Notes: generated by a model not told the origin, from the letters alone. Positions 1-9,348 are shown, counted from the first letter of the stretch. The stretch is 64,000 nt of DNA from Novosphingobium album (ex Hu et al. 2023) (GCF_022832385.1 NZ_JALHLE010000027.1:40296-104295), one strand, 5' to 3'. Numbers and translations: made by a program.

Positions 1-1005
1 CGATTCAAGACAGTGAACCACGACCTTTGGGACTACGACATCGCCGCGCAGTCCGTGGCCGTGGATCTTCCCGGCAAGGTTCCGGCGCTGATCGTGCCGA
101 CCAAGCGCGGCCAGATCTTCGTGCTTGACCGGCGGACCGGCAAGCCGATCGATCCCGTTGTGCAGAAGCCCGTCCCGCAAGGCGGCGTGGAAGGCGAATG
201 GACGGCCGCAACGCAACCTTACACCACCGGCTTCCCGTCCGTGAGTGGCCCGCGCCTGCAGGAAAAGGACATGTGGGGCATCACCCCGCTCGACCAGATG
301 GCCTGCCGCATCCAGTTCCGCCGGGCACGCTACGAGGGCGATTTCACGCCGATCACAACGCAACCGACAATCACCTATCCGGCTGTCGGCGGCGGGATCA
401 ACTGGGGCAGCGTCTCGGTCGACCCGCAGCGCGGGCTGTTGGTGGTCAACGCGCTGCGTCTTGCCAACCTCAACCAGCTTGAGCGGCGCAAACCGGGTGA
501 AGTGGCCAAGGGCGGCTTCGAGGGCCGCGTCATCACCTTCCCGCAGGAAGGGACGCCCTATGCGTTCAAGTCATTCCCGTTCCTCTCGCCCATCTTCGTG
601 CCGTGCCAGCAGCCGCCCTTCGGCACGATCTCGGTGTTCAACCTCGCCACGCGCAAGCTGGTCTGGGAAAAGCCGCTGGGCACGGCGGCCGGATCGGGAC
701 CGCTGGGCCTCGCCAGCCACGTGCCGCTGCTGATGGGCGCGCCGAATTTCGGCGGATCGGTCAGCACGGCCGGAGGTCTGACCTTCATCGCCGCGGCGCA
801 GGACCGAACATTGCGAGCGTTCGATATCGCCAACGGCAAGGAACTGTGGAGCGCCACTCTGCCTTCAGTCGGGGCGGCCAATCCGATCAGCTACGTCTCG
901 CCGAAGACGGGCCGCCAGTATGTCGTGATCGCTGCAGGCGGGCACTTCACCATTCCCGGGCCGCACGCGAGCGCGATCATGGCCTATGCCTTGCCGCAAA
1001 AATAA
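1..1005 (+). CDS. PQQ-dependent membrane dehydrogenase, C-terminal part (truncated by window start)
   Basis: The frame is open from base 1, so this is the C-terminal 334 residues of a longer protein. The sequence begins inside a beta-propeller repeat (VNHDLWDYD) and continues through repeats such as LLMGAPNFGGSVSTAGG and LRAFDIANGKELW. It ends with QYVVIAAGGHF and IMAYALPQ, the ending typical of the glucose/quinate/shikimate family of PQQ quinoproteins. These oxidise sugars or polyols in the periplasm and pass electrons to ubiquinone. The N-terminal membrane domain and most PQQ ligands would lie upstream. An MDR oxidoreductase follows after 26 bases on the same strand. The family is clear; the substrate is not readable from this fragment. 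Confidence 0.9.
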   Translation, partial: RFKTVNHDLWDYDIAAQSVAVDLPGKVPALIVPTKRGQIFVLDRRTGKPIDPVVQKPVPQGGVEGEWTAATQPYTTGFPSVSGPRLQEKDMWGITPLDQMACRIQFRRARYEGDFTPITTQPTITYPAVGGGINWGSVSVDPQRGLLVVNALRLANLNQLERRKPGEVAKGGFEGRVITFPQEGTPYAFKSFPFLSPIFVPCQQPPFGTISVFNLATRKLVWEKPLGTAAGSGPLGLASHVPLLMGAPNFGGSVSTAGGLTFIAAAQDRTLRAFDIANGKELWSATLPSVGAANPISYVSPKTGRQYVVIAAGGHFTIPGPHASAIMAYALPQK

Positions 1006-1031
1006 GCCTGGTATCTGAGGGGAGAACCTGA

Positions 1032-2015
1032 ATGGCCCGCATTGTCCGCTTCCATGAATTCGGTGGCCCCGAGGTTCTGCAAATCGACGATGTCCCCGTT
1101 GGCGAGCCCGGAGCCGGGGAAGTGCGGGTGCGCGTGGGCGCCTTCGGTCTCAACCGGGTGGAGACACTGTACCGCAGCGGCCAGTTCGGACCGGTCACAT
1201 TCCCCGCGCGCATCGGGTACGAGATGGCGGGCACTGTCGACGCCGTTGGCACAGGCGTGACGCAATGGCGCGCGGGGGACCGGGTGGCGGCGCTGTTCGG
1301 TCAGTCCATGGAGGACTACGGCACGCACGGCGAACAAGTGCTCTATCCCGCGGACCTGCTGGTGCCGGTACCCAGAAGCATCACACTGGAACAGGCGGCG
1401 GCAAGCTGGATGCAGTACGGCACGGCCTATGCTCTCGTCGAAGTTGCGCATATTTCGGCAGGCCAGTTCGTGGTCATCAACGCCGCATCCTCGTCGGTGG
1501 GACTGGCTGCGATCCAGATTGCCTTGCGCGAAGGCGCTGTGCCCATCGCGATCACGCGTGGCCGGGACAAGGCCAGCGCGCTCGCGGAACTGGGCGCCAC
1601 CCATGTGATCGTCAGCGACGAGGAGGATGTGCCTGCGCGGATCATGGCGATCACAAACGGTCAGGGTGCGCAGGTTGCCTTCGACGCGGTGGGCGGCGAG
1701 CCACTCTCCGCGCTGCTGACGGCGATGGCCCCACAGGGAATTGTGATCATCTATGGCATGCTCGCCGGATATCAGTGCACGCTGGCCCTGCCCCCGCTCA
1801 TGCTGGCGAACCTGACCTTGCGCGGATTCTCCGCCGACCTGCTGGTTCGTGACGCCGCCAGCCGCCACCGGCTGGCTGACTATGTCGGCTCAGGCCTTGC
1901 CGATGGCACGCTGATCCCGGTGATCGACCGATGTTTCAGCCTTGACGACATTGTCGAAGCGCACCGCCACCTCGAAAGCAACCGGCAAATCGGCAAGATC
2001 GTGGTCACCGTTTAA
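1032..2015 (+). CDS. Zinc-independent MDR alcohol dehydrogenase / NADPH:quinone oxidoreductase family
   Basis: A 327-residue medium-chain dehydrogenase/reductase. The N-terminal GroES-like part contains the conserved block starting GFNRVE-like (GLNRVETLYRSGQF). The nucleotide-binding Rossmann part follows around residues 148-175 (ASSSVGLAAIQIA, a variant of the usual AxGGVG loop). The cysteine and histidine ligands of the catalytic zinc found in classical alcohol dehydrogenases are absent, which places it with quinone oxidoreductase-like members that reduce quinones or enones with NADPH. The ATG has a good ribosome site (GGGGAGA, 7 bases upstream). It follows the PQQ dehydrogenase closely and may be cotranscribed. 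The physiological substrate is unknown. Confidence 0.88.
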   Translation: MARIVRFHEFGGPEVLQIDDVPVGEPGAGEVRVRVGAFGLNRVETLYRSGQFGPVTFPARIGYEMAGTVDAVGTGVTQWRAGDRVAALFGQSMEDYGTHGEQVLYPADLLVPVPRSITLEQAAASWMQYGTAYALVEVAHISAGQFVVINAASSSVGLAAIQIALREGAVPIAITRGRDKASALAELGATHVIVSDEEDVPARIMAITNGQGAQVAFDAVGGEPLSALLTAMAPQGIVIIYGMLAGYQCTLALPPLMLANLTLRGFSADLLVRDAASRHRLADYVGSGLADGTLIPVIDRCFSLDDIVEAHRHLESNRQIGKIVVTV

Positions 2016-2075
2016 CGCTGGTCTGGCTCTACCTCGCGCCCGAAAGCCACCCGTGCATGGCGAGTGCGCCAGTTC

Positions 2076-2098
2076 CTGCGGCGGCGTGACCGCCGCAG
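2076..2098. terminator. Hairpin between convergent genes, probable bidirectional terminator
   Basis: A perfect 9-bp stem (CTGCGGCGG / CCGCCGCAG) with a 5-base loop (CGTGA) lies between the MDR stop at 2015 and the convergent FAD oxidoreductase stop at 2100. There is no U-tract on either strand, so efficiency is uncertain, but position and symmetry fit a terminator serving both genes. Confidence 0.55.
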
Positions 2099-2099
2099 C

Positions 2100-3704
2100 T
2101 CACGCGCGAAAACGGCGGTAGCCTCCCTTGTCGGCCAGCACTTCATGCGCGCAGTTGTGGCCGGGTGCGCCGGTCACGCCGCCGCCCGGATGCGTGCCTG
2201 CACCGCACATGTAGAGCCCCTTGACCGGCCCGCGATAGGCGCCGTGACCCAGCATCGGACGCGCGGACCAGAGCTGGTCGAGCGTCATGTTGCCATGCAT
2301 GATGTCGCCGCCGATCAGGCCGAACTTGCGCTCCAGCCCCTTCGGGCTGAGCACCTGACGGCCGAGAATCGAGGCCCGGAAGCCCGGCGCATGCGCCTCC
2401 ACCGTGTCGATGATCGTATCGGCGGCCTTGTCCTCTTCATCGTCCCAGTCGCGCCCGTCGGGCAGTTCTGGCGCGAACTGCTGGCAGAACAGGCTGGCGA
2501 CGTGCTGACCTTCGGGCGCGAGACTGTCGTCGATGGTCGAAGGGATCAGCATCTCGACGATCGGCGCCTTCGACCAGCCGTGGACTTTCGCATCGAGGAA
2601 AGCGCGGTCCATGTAGTCTAGCGTTGGCGCCAGGATGATGCCCGACTGGTGATGCTCGCCCGGCTCGGGCAGGCAGGTGAAGCGCGGCAGTTCGGACAGC
2701 GCCACGTTCATGCGGAAGGTGCCGCTGCCCGCCTTGAAGCTCTTCATCCGGCGCGCGAAATCGGCAGGCATGTCGGCGCTGTCGACCATGCGCCCGTAGA
2801 GCAGCTTCGGCCCGACATTGGCGATCACGCGCGGCGCCGCGATTTCCTCGCCGCTTTCGAGGCGGACACCCGCCACCTTGCCGCCATCGACCCGCACCTT
2901 GTCGACCGGACTTTCGAGGCTGATCTCGACGCCCAGATCGCGGCACACCCTGGCCATGATCTGCGTGATGTTGCCCATGCCACCGACCGAATGGCCCCAG
3001 GCGCCCTTCTTGCCGTTCACTTCGCCGAAGACGTGGTGCAGCAGGACATAGGCGCTGCCCGGCGTGTCCGGGCTGGCATAGTTGCCCACCACTGCGTCGA
3101 ACCCGAACGCGGCCTTCACCGCTTCGCTTTCGAACCAGCCGTCAAGCAGCGCGCGTGCGGACTTGGTGAACAAGTCCAGCACGTCGCGCTGCGCCTCGAT
3201 CGGAAGACCTGCCAGTTTGCGACCCTGAAGGGCTCCGGCGATCAAGGTACGAATGCCGTCGCCGACATTCGGGGGGGATTTGAGGGCGAGGTGGCGCAGC
3301 ACTTCGGCGACGCCTTCCAGCGCGTCGTAATAGGCGGGCAACACTTCGGCATCGTGCGCGGAAAAGCGGCGGAATTCCGCCTGTGTCCGCTCCAGCGCGC
3401 CGCCGAGCTTGAGATAGCCGCCGTCTTCCTGTGGCAGGAAGTTGGAGATCGGGCGCTCGATCACGCGGTAGCCGTGATCGGCAAGCCGCATGTCGGCGAT
3501 AACCTTGGGCTGGAGCAGGCTGACCGTGTAGCTGGCGACCGAATTGCGGAAACCGGGGTGGAATTCCTCGGTCACCGCCGCACCGCCAACGACGTCACGC
3601 CGCTCGACGATCCGGACCTTCAACCCCGCGCGGGCAAGATAGAAGGCGCAGACAAGGCCGTTGTGGCCCGCGCCGATGATGATCGCGTCGTACTTCGTAG
3701 TCAT
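2100..3704 (-). CDS. FAD-dependent NAD(P)-type oxidoreductase, phytoene desaturase-like (CrtI/PYROXD2 family)
   Basis: A 534-residue flavoprotein. The N-terminus carries the dinucleotide-binding fold (DAIIIGAGHNGLVCAFYLA, residues about 5-23, followed by the acidic end of strand two, RIVERRDVVGG). The C-terminus carries the matching FAD-binding block (GLYMCGAGTHPGGGVTGAPG). This layout is seen in phytoene-desaturase-like amine and alkene oxidoreductases. Its ATG overlaps the stop of the Rieske oxygenase gene by ATGA (3701-3704), so the two are translationally coupled and probably act in one catabolic pathway. No carotenoid genes are nearby, so a desaturase role in pigment synthesis is unlikely. 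The substrate is unknown. Confidence 0.88.
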   Translation of the reverse strand: MTTKYDAIIIGAGHNGLVCAFYLARAGLKVRIVERRDVVGGAAVTEEFHPGFRNSVASYTVSLLQPKVIADMRLADHGYRVIERPISNFLPQEDGGYLKLGGALERTQAEFRRFSAHDAEVLPAYYDALEGVAEVLRHLALKSPPNVGDGIRTLIAGALQGRKLAGLPIEAQRDVLDLFTKSARALLDGWFESEAVKAAFGFDAVVGNYASPDTPGSAYVLLHHVFGEVNGKKGAWGHSVGGMGNITQIMARVCRDLGVEISLESPVDKVRVDGGKVAGVRLESGEEIAAPRVIANVGPKLLYGRMVDSADMPADFARRMKSFKAGSGTFRMNVALSELPRFTCLPEPGEHHQSGIILAPTLDYMDRAFLDAKVHGWSKAPIVEMLIPSTIDDSLAPEGQHVASLFCQQFAPELPDGRDWDDEEDKAADTIIDTVEAHAPGFRASILGRQVLSPKGLERKFGLIGGDIMHGNMTLDQLWSARPMLGHGAYRGPVKGLYMCGAGTHPGGGVTGAPGHNCAHEVLADKGGYRRFRA

Positions 3705-4867
3705 GCCTGGCTCCAGCCGGGGGCGGGCCGCGTCTCGCGGCGGGCCTCGGGGATGATTTCACGGATGCGCTTGCAGAAATGGCGCAGGCACACTTCCTTG
3801 TCGGACAGCGGGCCGACCGTGAAGCTGCGCGAGGACATGCCTTCCTGCACGCGGGTGATCAGCGCGGTATCCTCGGCATTGACCTGCCGGTTGATGCGCC
3901 AGTTGAGATAGCGCGCGGCCCGCATCTCACGCCGGTCGTCGTCAAGGACATAGCTGATTTCGCGGATCAGGCTGGTGGTCGGGCTGACCGGCAACCACTG
4001 CATGAAGTCGACCTGATCGGGATAGATGTCGAAGGCGACATTGGGCCAGAGCTTGAAATAGACCCAGTGGCGCTGCTTGTCGGCAGGCAGGTGCGGAACC
4101 GGCGGCAGCAAATTCTGGTAGAGGCGCTCGGACCAGTTCGCGGACGGCTGATCGACAAGATCGCCCCACATGCGGTCGGCATAGCGCTCCGCCTCGATGC
4201 CGTACCCCTTGCCGAACAGGCGCGTCAGGCCGGGATGGGCAACGGGGATGTGGAGGCCGTCCGAATAGTTGTCGCCGATGTTCTTCCAGTTGACCGTGCG
4301 CGGGCGCATCGTCACGCGGCCCAGCGCCTTCAGTTCCTCGAAGCGATAAGGCGCTACCATTGCCTCGTAAGGCGCCATCATCTGCCCCACGGACGGGCCG
4401 CCGTCATCGACGAGGCGCACGAAGATGAAGCCGCGCCAGATTTCGACATCGACTTTGGCGAGCCCGTGGCTGGCGCGGTCGAAATCGGGATAGCTGGCGC
4501 TGTCGGGGACACCGGAAAGGCGGCCGTCCAATTCATAGGTCCATGCATGGTAGGGGCACACGAGCTTCTTCGCGCAACCATGCGATCCATCGACAATGCG
4601 CGATCCGCGGTGACGGCAGACATTGGTGAAGGCGCGCACTTCGCCATCAAGGCCGCGCGTCACGATCACGCTTTCGCCGATATAATCCAGCGTGTGCCAG
4701 TCGCCCGGTTCGGGAATGTCGCTCACATGGCAGACGACCTGCCAGCTGGGCGCGAAGACGCGCTCCTTCTCGACCTCGAAGAACTCTGGATCGGAATAGA
4801 TCCAGGCCGGCAGGCTCCAGCCTTCAAGCGGATCGTTTCCGGCAATCTGTGCGACCTGCGTTGCCAA
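3701..4867 (-). CDS. Rieske non-heme iron oxygenase, alpha subunit
   Basis: A 388-residue ring-hydroxylating oxygenase large subunit. The Rieske [2Fe-2S] ligands are visible as C84-x-H86 and C104-x2-H107 (CRHRGS, CPYHAW). The mononuclear iron site is NWKNIGDNYSDGLHIPVAH (residues 193-211) with H206 and H211 as ligands and D203 as the expected electron-bridging aspartate. The start is TTG, supported by AAGGAG six bases upstream. Such enzymes hydroxylate aromatics or demethylate amines and need a reductase, which is not encoded here. The gene is divergent from a TetR regulator across a 36-base region almost filled by a palindrome, so it is probably repressed until substrate is present. Confidence 0.92.
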   Translation of the reverse strand: MATQVAQIAGNDPLEGWSLPAWIYSDPEFFEVEKERVFAPSWQVVCHVSDIPEPGDWHTLDYIGESVIVTRGLDGEVRAFTNVCRHRGSRIVDGSHGCAKKLVCPYHAWTYELDGRLSGVPDSASYPDFDRASHGLAKVDVEIWRGFIFVRLVDDGGPSVGQMMAPYEAMVAPYRFEELKALGRVTMRPRTVNWKNIGDNYSDGLHIPVAHPGLTRLFGKGYGIEAERYADRMWGDLVDQPSANWSERLYQNLLPPVPHLPADKQRHWVYFKLWPNVAFDIYPDQVDFMQWLPVSPTTSLIREISYVLDDDRREMRAARYLNWRINRQVNAEDTALITRVQEGMSSRSFTVGPLSDKEVCLRHFCKRIREIIPEARRETRPAPGWSQA

Positions 4868-4875
4868 TGTTCACT

Positions 4876-4901
4876 CCTTGTTGTACGATCGTATAACAAG
4901 G
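4876..4901. promoter_or_regulatory. 26-bp near-perfect palindrome, probable TetR operator
   Basis: The left half is CCTTGTTGTACGA and the right half is TCGTATAACAAGG; 24 of 26 positions are symmetric around the central GATC. It occupies nearly all of the gap between the Rieske gene start (4867, minus) and the TetR gene start (4904, plus), and one arm contains the Rieske ribosome site. A dimeric TetR-type repressor bound here would block both genes. Confidence 0.75.
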
Positions 4902-4903
4902 TA

Positions 4904-5500
4904 ATGAGCGAGCATCAATCCTTCCGTCGCGCCGATCCCGACGAGCGCCGCCAGAGCCTGATCGAGGCGACCGCGCGGTGCCTTGCGATCAACGGCGTAG
5001 GCGGCACATCGGTGCGCTCGATCTGCACGCTGGCAGGCGTCTCCCCCGGCCTGCTGCGGCACTACTTTTCCGGCGTGGGCGATGCGATTGCTCAGGCCTA
5101 CCGCTGGACCAGCAACCGCGTTGAGGCGGCGCTCGCCGATGCCGTGGCGCAGGCGGGCGATGATCCGCGTGACCGGCTGCTTGCCTATCTCAACGCCAGT
5201 TTCCGCTCCCCGATCGCCGATCCTGAACTGCTGAGCACCTGGCTGGCATTCTGGAGCATGACGCCCGCCGATCCGTCGATCGGGGCACTCCACAACGAGA
5301 TCTACGGCGAGTTCCGCAGCGGAATCGAGGATCTCATCCGCGCGTTCCGCCCAGACCTCACTGATACACGCCTGCCCGCCGTCGCGCTGACCGCGCTGAT
5401 CGACGGACTGTGGCTGGAACTGAGCCTGGGCAAGGCCCCCTTCACGCCGGAAGAAGCTGAAGCGCTCGCCGAAAAGTGGCTGGACTGCCTGATTGGCTAG
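4904..5500 (+). CDS. TetR/AcrR family transcriptional regulator, BetI-like
   Basis: A 198-residue regulator. The N-terminal helix-turn-helix is clear (RRQSLIEATARCLAINGVGG, then VRSICTLAGVSPGLLRHYF), with the conserved F/Y at the end of the recognition helix. The C-terminal ligand domain matches BetI-like members (TWLAFWSMTPADPSI). The frame is open far upstream, but the ATG at 4904 fits the family length and leaves the palindrome at 4876-4901 free as an operator. It probably represses both itself and the divergent Rieske/FAD operon. Its stop codon shares a CTAG with the stop of the convergent permease gene. Confidence 0.9.
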   Translation: MSEHQSFRRADPDERRQSLIEATARCLAINGVGGTSVRSICTLAGVSPGLLRHYFSGVGDAIAQAYRWTSNRVEAALADAVAQAGDDPRDRLLAYLNASFRSPIADPELLSTWLAFWSMTPADPSIGALHNEIYGEFRSGIEDLIRAFRPDLTDTRLPAVALTALIDGLWLELSLGKAPFTPEEAEALAEKWLDCLIG

Positions 5501-6798
5501 AGATTGGCCGCCACTGGCTTGCGGTGTTTGAGCCAGAGCCAGATCGGCAGCCCGAGCACCATCAGCACGAAGCTCAGCCCGCTGGCGGCAAGCCCCGCGC
5601 CCCACAGCGTCCACAGCGAATAGAGCACACCGATCAGGGCGGGAATGCGGGCTACACCGAGACGTAACGCTGCCAGCGCACAGGCGAGGTAGAGCCACAG
5701 GGCGGCCGAGGTCGACAACAGCAGCAGGTACTCGAAAAGTGCCTGCATCGCACGGCTGGTATTCATCGCCGCGAAGAGACTGGCGATCACCGTCGAGATC
5801 AACAGTGCCCGGCGTGCAGTGCCTCGTCCATCCACCGCCGCAAACCACTCGGGAAGCATCCGCCGGGCCGCCATGTCACGCACCATCTCCGCTTCCAGCA
5901 AGGTCCAGCCGTTCACGGCGCCGACGCAGCTGATGACGGCAAAGATGGCAATGAGCCCGGCAATCTCCGGCGACCAGAATCGTGTCACGAACGTCGCGAA
6001 CGGGGCTGGCGACTGGGCCACGACATCAGGCGGCAGCAGCAGTCCGATCGCGGAACAGACCAGCAGATAGAGCACGCCGGCAAGCCCCGTCCCCCAAAGG
6101 GTCGCGCGGGCTATGTTCACTTCCGGCCGCTCGACTTTCGCCGCCGCGACGCTCGCCGATTCAAATCCCAGCAAGGCCCACAAGGTCAGACTGGCTGCGC
6201 CGTTGACCGCGTGAAACGTGACCTGTCCGGGAACGAAAGCCGGAGGTGCAGCATGCCCACCCCAAAGCACGATCACCGCCAGCACGGCCACGACCAGCAG
6301 CGGCAGGATTTTCAGCGCGAGGGTCACCACCTGAAAGCCGCCCGCTGTCCGCACCCCGCGCATGTTGACGAGCGCCAGCAGCCACAGCAGCACGATCGCC
6401 GCGAAGGCCGGGTAGTTGCCGAGCGCCGGAACCATGCTCGAAAGATAGCTGATCGCGGCAACGGCAATGGTGACCACCGCCGTCCAGATCGAGACCAGAT
6501 AGATCCAGCTGATGAAGAACCCGGCGGAATGCCCGAAGGCGGCGGACACGAAACCCGCAGGCCCTCCGGCTTTCGGCAAGGCGCTGGTCAGGCGCGTCAG
6601 GACATAGGCCAGCACCATGGCGCCGGCCGTCGTCGCAATCCAGCCGATCACCGCGGTCCAGCCATAGGGCGCCAGACTGGCCGGAAGCAGGAACACCCCC
6701 GAACCGATCATGTTACCCATGACCAGCGCCGTTGCCGCAACGAGGCCGAGGCGTCCCCCCGTGGCCACCCCGGCCCCTGCGCACTCCGCTGTTTTCAA
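5497..6798 (-). CDS. APC-superfamily amino acid permease/antiporter
   Basis: A 433-residue inner-membrane transporter with about twelve hydrophobic segments. The first segment has the APC signature GNMIGSGVFLLPASL, which contains the GSG helix break that binds the amino-acid backbone. Overall similarity is to the arginine/agmatine antiporter branch. The start is TTG with GGCGGA about 10 bases upstream; an internal ATG gives a protein about 26 residues shorter and cannot be excluded. It lies 23 bases after the TonB receptor gene on the same strand, so it probably takes up amino acids released by the peptidase and amidohydrolase of this locus. Substrate is inferred from context only. Confidence 0.88.
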   Translation of the reverse strand: MKTAECAGAGVATGGRLGLVAATALVMGNMIGSGVFLLPASLAPYGWTAVIGWIATTAGAMVLAYVLTRLTSALPKAGGPAGFVSAAFGHSAGFFISWIYLVSIWTAVVTIAVAAISYLSSMVPALGNYPAFAAIVLLWLLALVNMRGVRTAGGFQVVTLALKILPLLVVAVLAVIVLWGGHAAPPAFVPGQVTFHAVNGAASLTLWALLGFESASVAAAKVERPEVNIARATLWGTGLAGVLYLLVCSAIGLLLPPDVVAQSPAPFATFVTRFWSPEIAGLIAIFAVISCVGAVNGWTLLEAEMVRDMAARRMLPEWFAAVDGRGTARRALLISTVIASLFAAMNTSRAMQALFEYLLLLSTSAALWLYLACALAALRLGVARIPALIGVLYSLWTLWGAGLAASGLSFVLMVLGLPIWLWLKHRKPVAANL

Positions 6799-6821
6799 CG
6801 GCTCAATGTCCGCCAGCGAGC

Positions 6822-9218
6822 TCAGAAGTCGGCACCAACCTTCAGACCGATCACTCTCGGCTTGATAACGTAATCGTAGAATACGCCGCCAGTCGCGCTG
6901 ACACCGTCAGGATCGCCGCACGTCGTTTCAAGGCATTGCACCGCGCTGTCGATCACGCCGTTGCTGTCGAACAGGTTGGTGGCAAAGAGTTCGACCCGGT
7001 ACCGGTCATTCTTCACGCCGATGCTGACATCGGCCGTGGTGTAGGCGCCAAATTCGCCCTTGAGCGCATTCTCGTAAAGGCGAAGGTCACTGCGCCGTTT
7101 GCCGATGTAATTGACCGCGAACTGGATGTGCCCGTCCCACGAGGCGACGGGGAATTCGTAGCGGGCAATGGCGTTGCCTTTGAACTTCGCCGTAGTCGGC
7201 AAGCGCGAGCCCTTCGGTGCGAGCAAGGCGTTATCGGCGCCATCGGCACCGGGCAGCGTGCAGTCGAAGCTGGAATTGGCGATAAGGCAGAAATCCTTGC
7301 GGATCGTTGCATCGTTGTAACTGCCGCCGGCGCTCAGCGTGAGGCCGTTCTTGTGGTAGCCGAGATCGAACTCGATACCGCGAATGCGCGCGACACCGGC
7401 GTTACGGATTTCGGTCAGGCCGTTTTCGCCGAGGAACGAAAGCTGGATGTTGTTCCAGTCCTCCTGATAGACCGCACCATTGAAGCGAACCGGACCCCAC
7501 TGCGTCTTCCAGCCCAACTCATAGTTGTCGAGCTTGTCCGGCCCGTAAGGCGCCAGCGTCCCGCGCCGGTTGATGCCGCCCGGACGGAAGCCGCGCGACC
7601 ACGTCGCATAGACCATCACATCGGGCGTGATCTTGTAGGTCAGGTTGATCTTGGGGATGACGCCGGTATCCGATGTCACCTTGTCCAGGTTCGTGCACGG
7701 CGTCCCGCTGACGATCGCGTCGTCAAAGCAGGCAGCCACGCCGGTCCGGCTGGAATAGCCGTCGCTGTACCCAAAGAAGCCGACCAGCGAGTTCTTGTAC
7801 TTGTAGGCGCGCAGTCCCCCGGTCACTGTCAGCTGGTCGGTCAGATCGAAGCTGGCTTCGCCGAAGAGTGCATAGTCACGGTCGATGCGCTTCTGCTTGG
7901 TCAGCCAGATGTCGCTGGCCGTGCCCGGCACGATGATGGAATCGGCGATGTTATCGACGATGTAGTTCTGCTCGATCAGGTGCGACTGGCGCTGGTAGAA
8001 CATACCTGCGATCACGCGCAGGCGGCTGTCCTGCGGTGAACTGATGCGCATTTCACCGAACTGCCGGTGATAAACATCCTTGCCCTGGATGTACTGGTTG
8101 GGGCTGACCAGATCGCCATTGTTGTCGTAGAAATAGGCGCCCGAACCGTAAAGGGCGTCATAGAAATACGAATAGTCCGAATAGTCCGCGTCGGTATAGT
8201 CCTTGCGGTTGAGGATGCCGCCGGTGGCCACGAGGTCCCAGTTGCCCAGCTTGCCCTCGACCGTCAGAGCAGCCTGATACCACTCGTCCTTGCTCCACTC
8301 CGGGTTGTATTGAACGGTCTGAAGCTTCCCGGTGACCGCGGTCGAACGCTCCTGCGCGAAGCTGCCCTTGGTCTTCTGGATCTGGCCCATAAGGGTCGGC
8401 TTCAGCGTCCAGTTGTCGTCAAGCTCGATACCCAGCGCCATGCGGCCGCCGTAAGTATCGACATCGTTGTAGTTCTTCTTGACGTAGTCCGCGTTGTCCT
8501 GGGTGATACCCGAACTCGGATAAGTGCGGCTGCCGTAGATATTGTCGATATAGCCGCCGTCATGCCGGTACCACGCCACCACGCGCAAGGCGGCACGGTC
8601 CGAAAGCCGGAAGTTCATGAAACCTTCGGCGACGCCGCCCATGGCGCCATGGGCCACCGAGTTCAGCTCCAGATCCGCACCACCGTATGTATCGGTGTAG
8701 TCAGGTGCGTTGGTGACGATCTTGACCGTGCCCGCCATCGAACTCGCGCCGTAGAGCGTGCCCTGCGGCCCGGCCAGCGCCTCGACGCGCGCCAGATCGT
8801 AGGCGTGAATATCGAGCGCGCCCTGGATCGTGGTGATCGGCATTTCATCGAGATAGGTGCCCACAGTCGGGAGCGGGCCCGAGTGGTTGGCATTCTCGCC
8901 CGAGGCGACGCCACGGAAATAGATCTGGCTGAAGCCCGGCTGGGTGGTCTGGATGGTGACCGAAGGCAGGAACTTCACCGTATCCTGCATGTCCTTGACC
9001 TGCAGCGATTCAAGCTTCTCGTTGCCAAGAGCGGTGATCGCGATCGGCACGCTCTGCATGTTCTCGGTACGCTTTTGCGCGGTGACGTAGATCACGTCGC
9101 CTTCATCGGCATCGGCCGAAGCGCCCTGGGCGAGCGCGGGCTGGGCTGCAGCAAGAGCGGTGGACCCCAGCAGCGCGACAACTGCACTGCGACAACAAAC
9201 CAGACGCGACGACGCCAT
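6822..9218 (-). CDS. TonB-dependent outer-membrane receptor
   Basis: A 798-residue receptor. A signal peptide (about residues 1-30, ending PALAQG) precedes a TonB-box-like stretch (DVIYVTAQKR). The plug domain follows, with typical blocks such as QMP-free IYFRGVASGEN and GTLYGASSMAGTVKIVT. The 22-stranded barrel ends in the C-terminal aromatic residue (KVGADF). The chosen ATG has AGGGGG about 9 bases upstream; longer open sequence ahead of it has no signal peptide. The receptor imports a substrate across the outer membrane using TonB energy. The adjacent peptidase, amidohydrolase and permease suggest a peptide or amino-acid conjugate rather than a siderophore. No FecA-type signalling extension or sigma factor is seen. 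Confidence 0.93.
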   Translation of the reverse strand: MASSRLVCCRSAVVALLGSTALAAAQPALAQGASADADEGDVIYVTAQKRTENMQSVPIAITALGNEKLESLQVKDMQDTVKFLPSVTIQTTQPGFSQIYFRGVASGENANHSGPLPTVGTYLDEMPITTIQGALDIHAYDLARVEALAGPQGTLYGASSMAGTVKIVTNAPDYTDTYGGADLELNSVAHGAMGGVAEGFMNFRLSDRAALRVVAWYRHDGGYIDNIYGSRTYPSSGITQDNADYVKKNYNDVDTYGGRMALGIELDDNWTLKPTLMGQIQKTKGSFAQERSTAVTGKLQTVQYNPEWSKDEWYQAALTVEGKLGNWDLVATGGILNRKDYTDADYSDYSYFYDALYGSGAYFYDNNGDLVSPNQYIQGKDVYHRQFGEMRISSPQDSRLRVIAGMFYQRQSHLIEQNYIVDNIADSIIVPGTASDIWLTKQKRIDRDYALFGEASFDLTDQLTVTGGLRAYKYKNSLVGFFGYSDGYSSRTGVAACFDDAIVSGTPCTNLDKVTSDTGVIPKINLTYKITPDVMVYATWSRGFRPGGINRRGTLAPYGPDKLDNYELGWKTQWGPVRFNGAVYQEDWNNIQLSFLGENGLTEIRNAGVARIRGIEFDLGYHKNGLTLSAGGSYNDATIRKDFCLIANSSFDCTLPGADGADNALLAPKGSRLPTTAKFKGNAIARYEFPVASWDGHIQFAVNYIGKRRSDLRLYENALKGEFGAYTTADVSIGVKNDRYRVELFATNLFDSNGVIDSAVQCLETTCGDPDGVSATGGVFYDYVIKPRVIGLKVGADF

Positions 9219-9348
9219 CAGAAACCCCCTGTACATTGCTTGATCGGGAAGGCGCCATAAATTCGCTGTAATGACAATAGCTTTGGCAGACCGCCAGTGC
9301 CGAGCCACACGGCCTATGACATTTCTGCCACATTGATGGGACGTGCCG

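Noticed and set aside
2100..3704. Carotenoid phytoene desaturase
   Set aside because: The fold matches, but no crt genes are nearby and the gene is coupled to a Rieske oxygenase, so a catabolic role is more likely.
3779..4903. Long N-terminal extension of the TetR regulator frame
   Set aside because: It runs antisense through the Rieske gene; the regulator fold starts at 4904 and the family length fits that start.
6822..9218. Siderophore receptor
   Set aside because: No siderophore genes, iron regulator site or sigma/anti-sigma pair was seen; the neighbours are peptidase, amidohydrolase and amino-acid permease.
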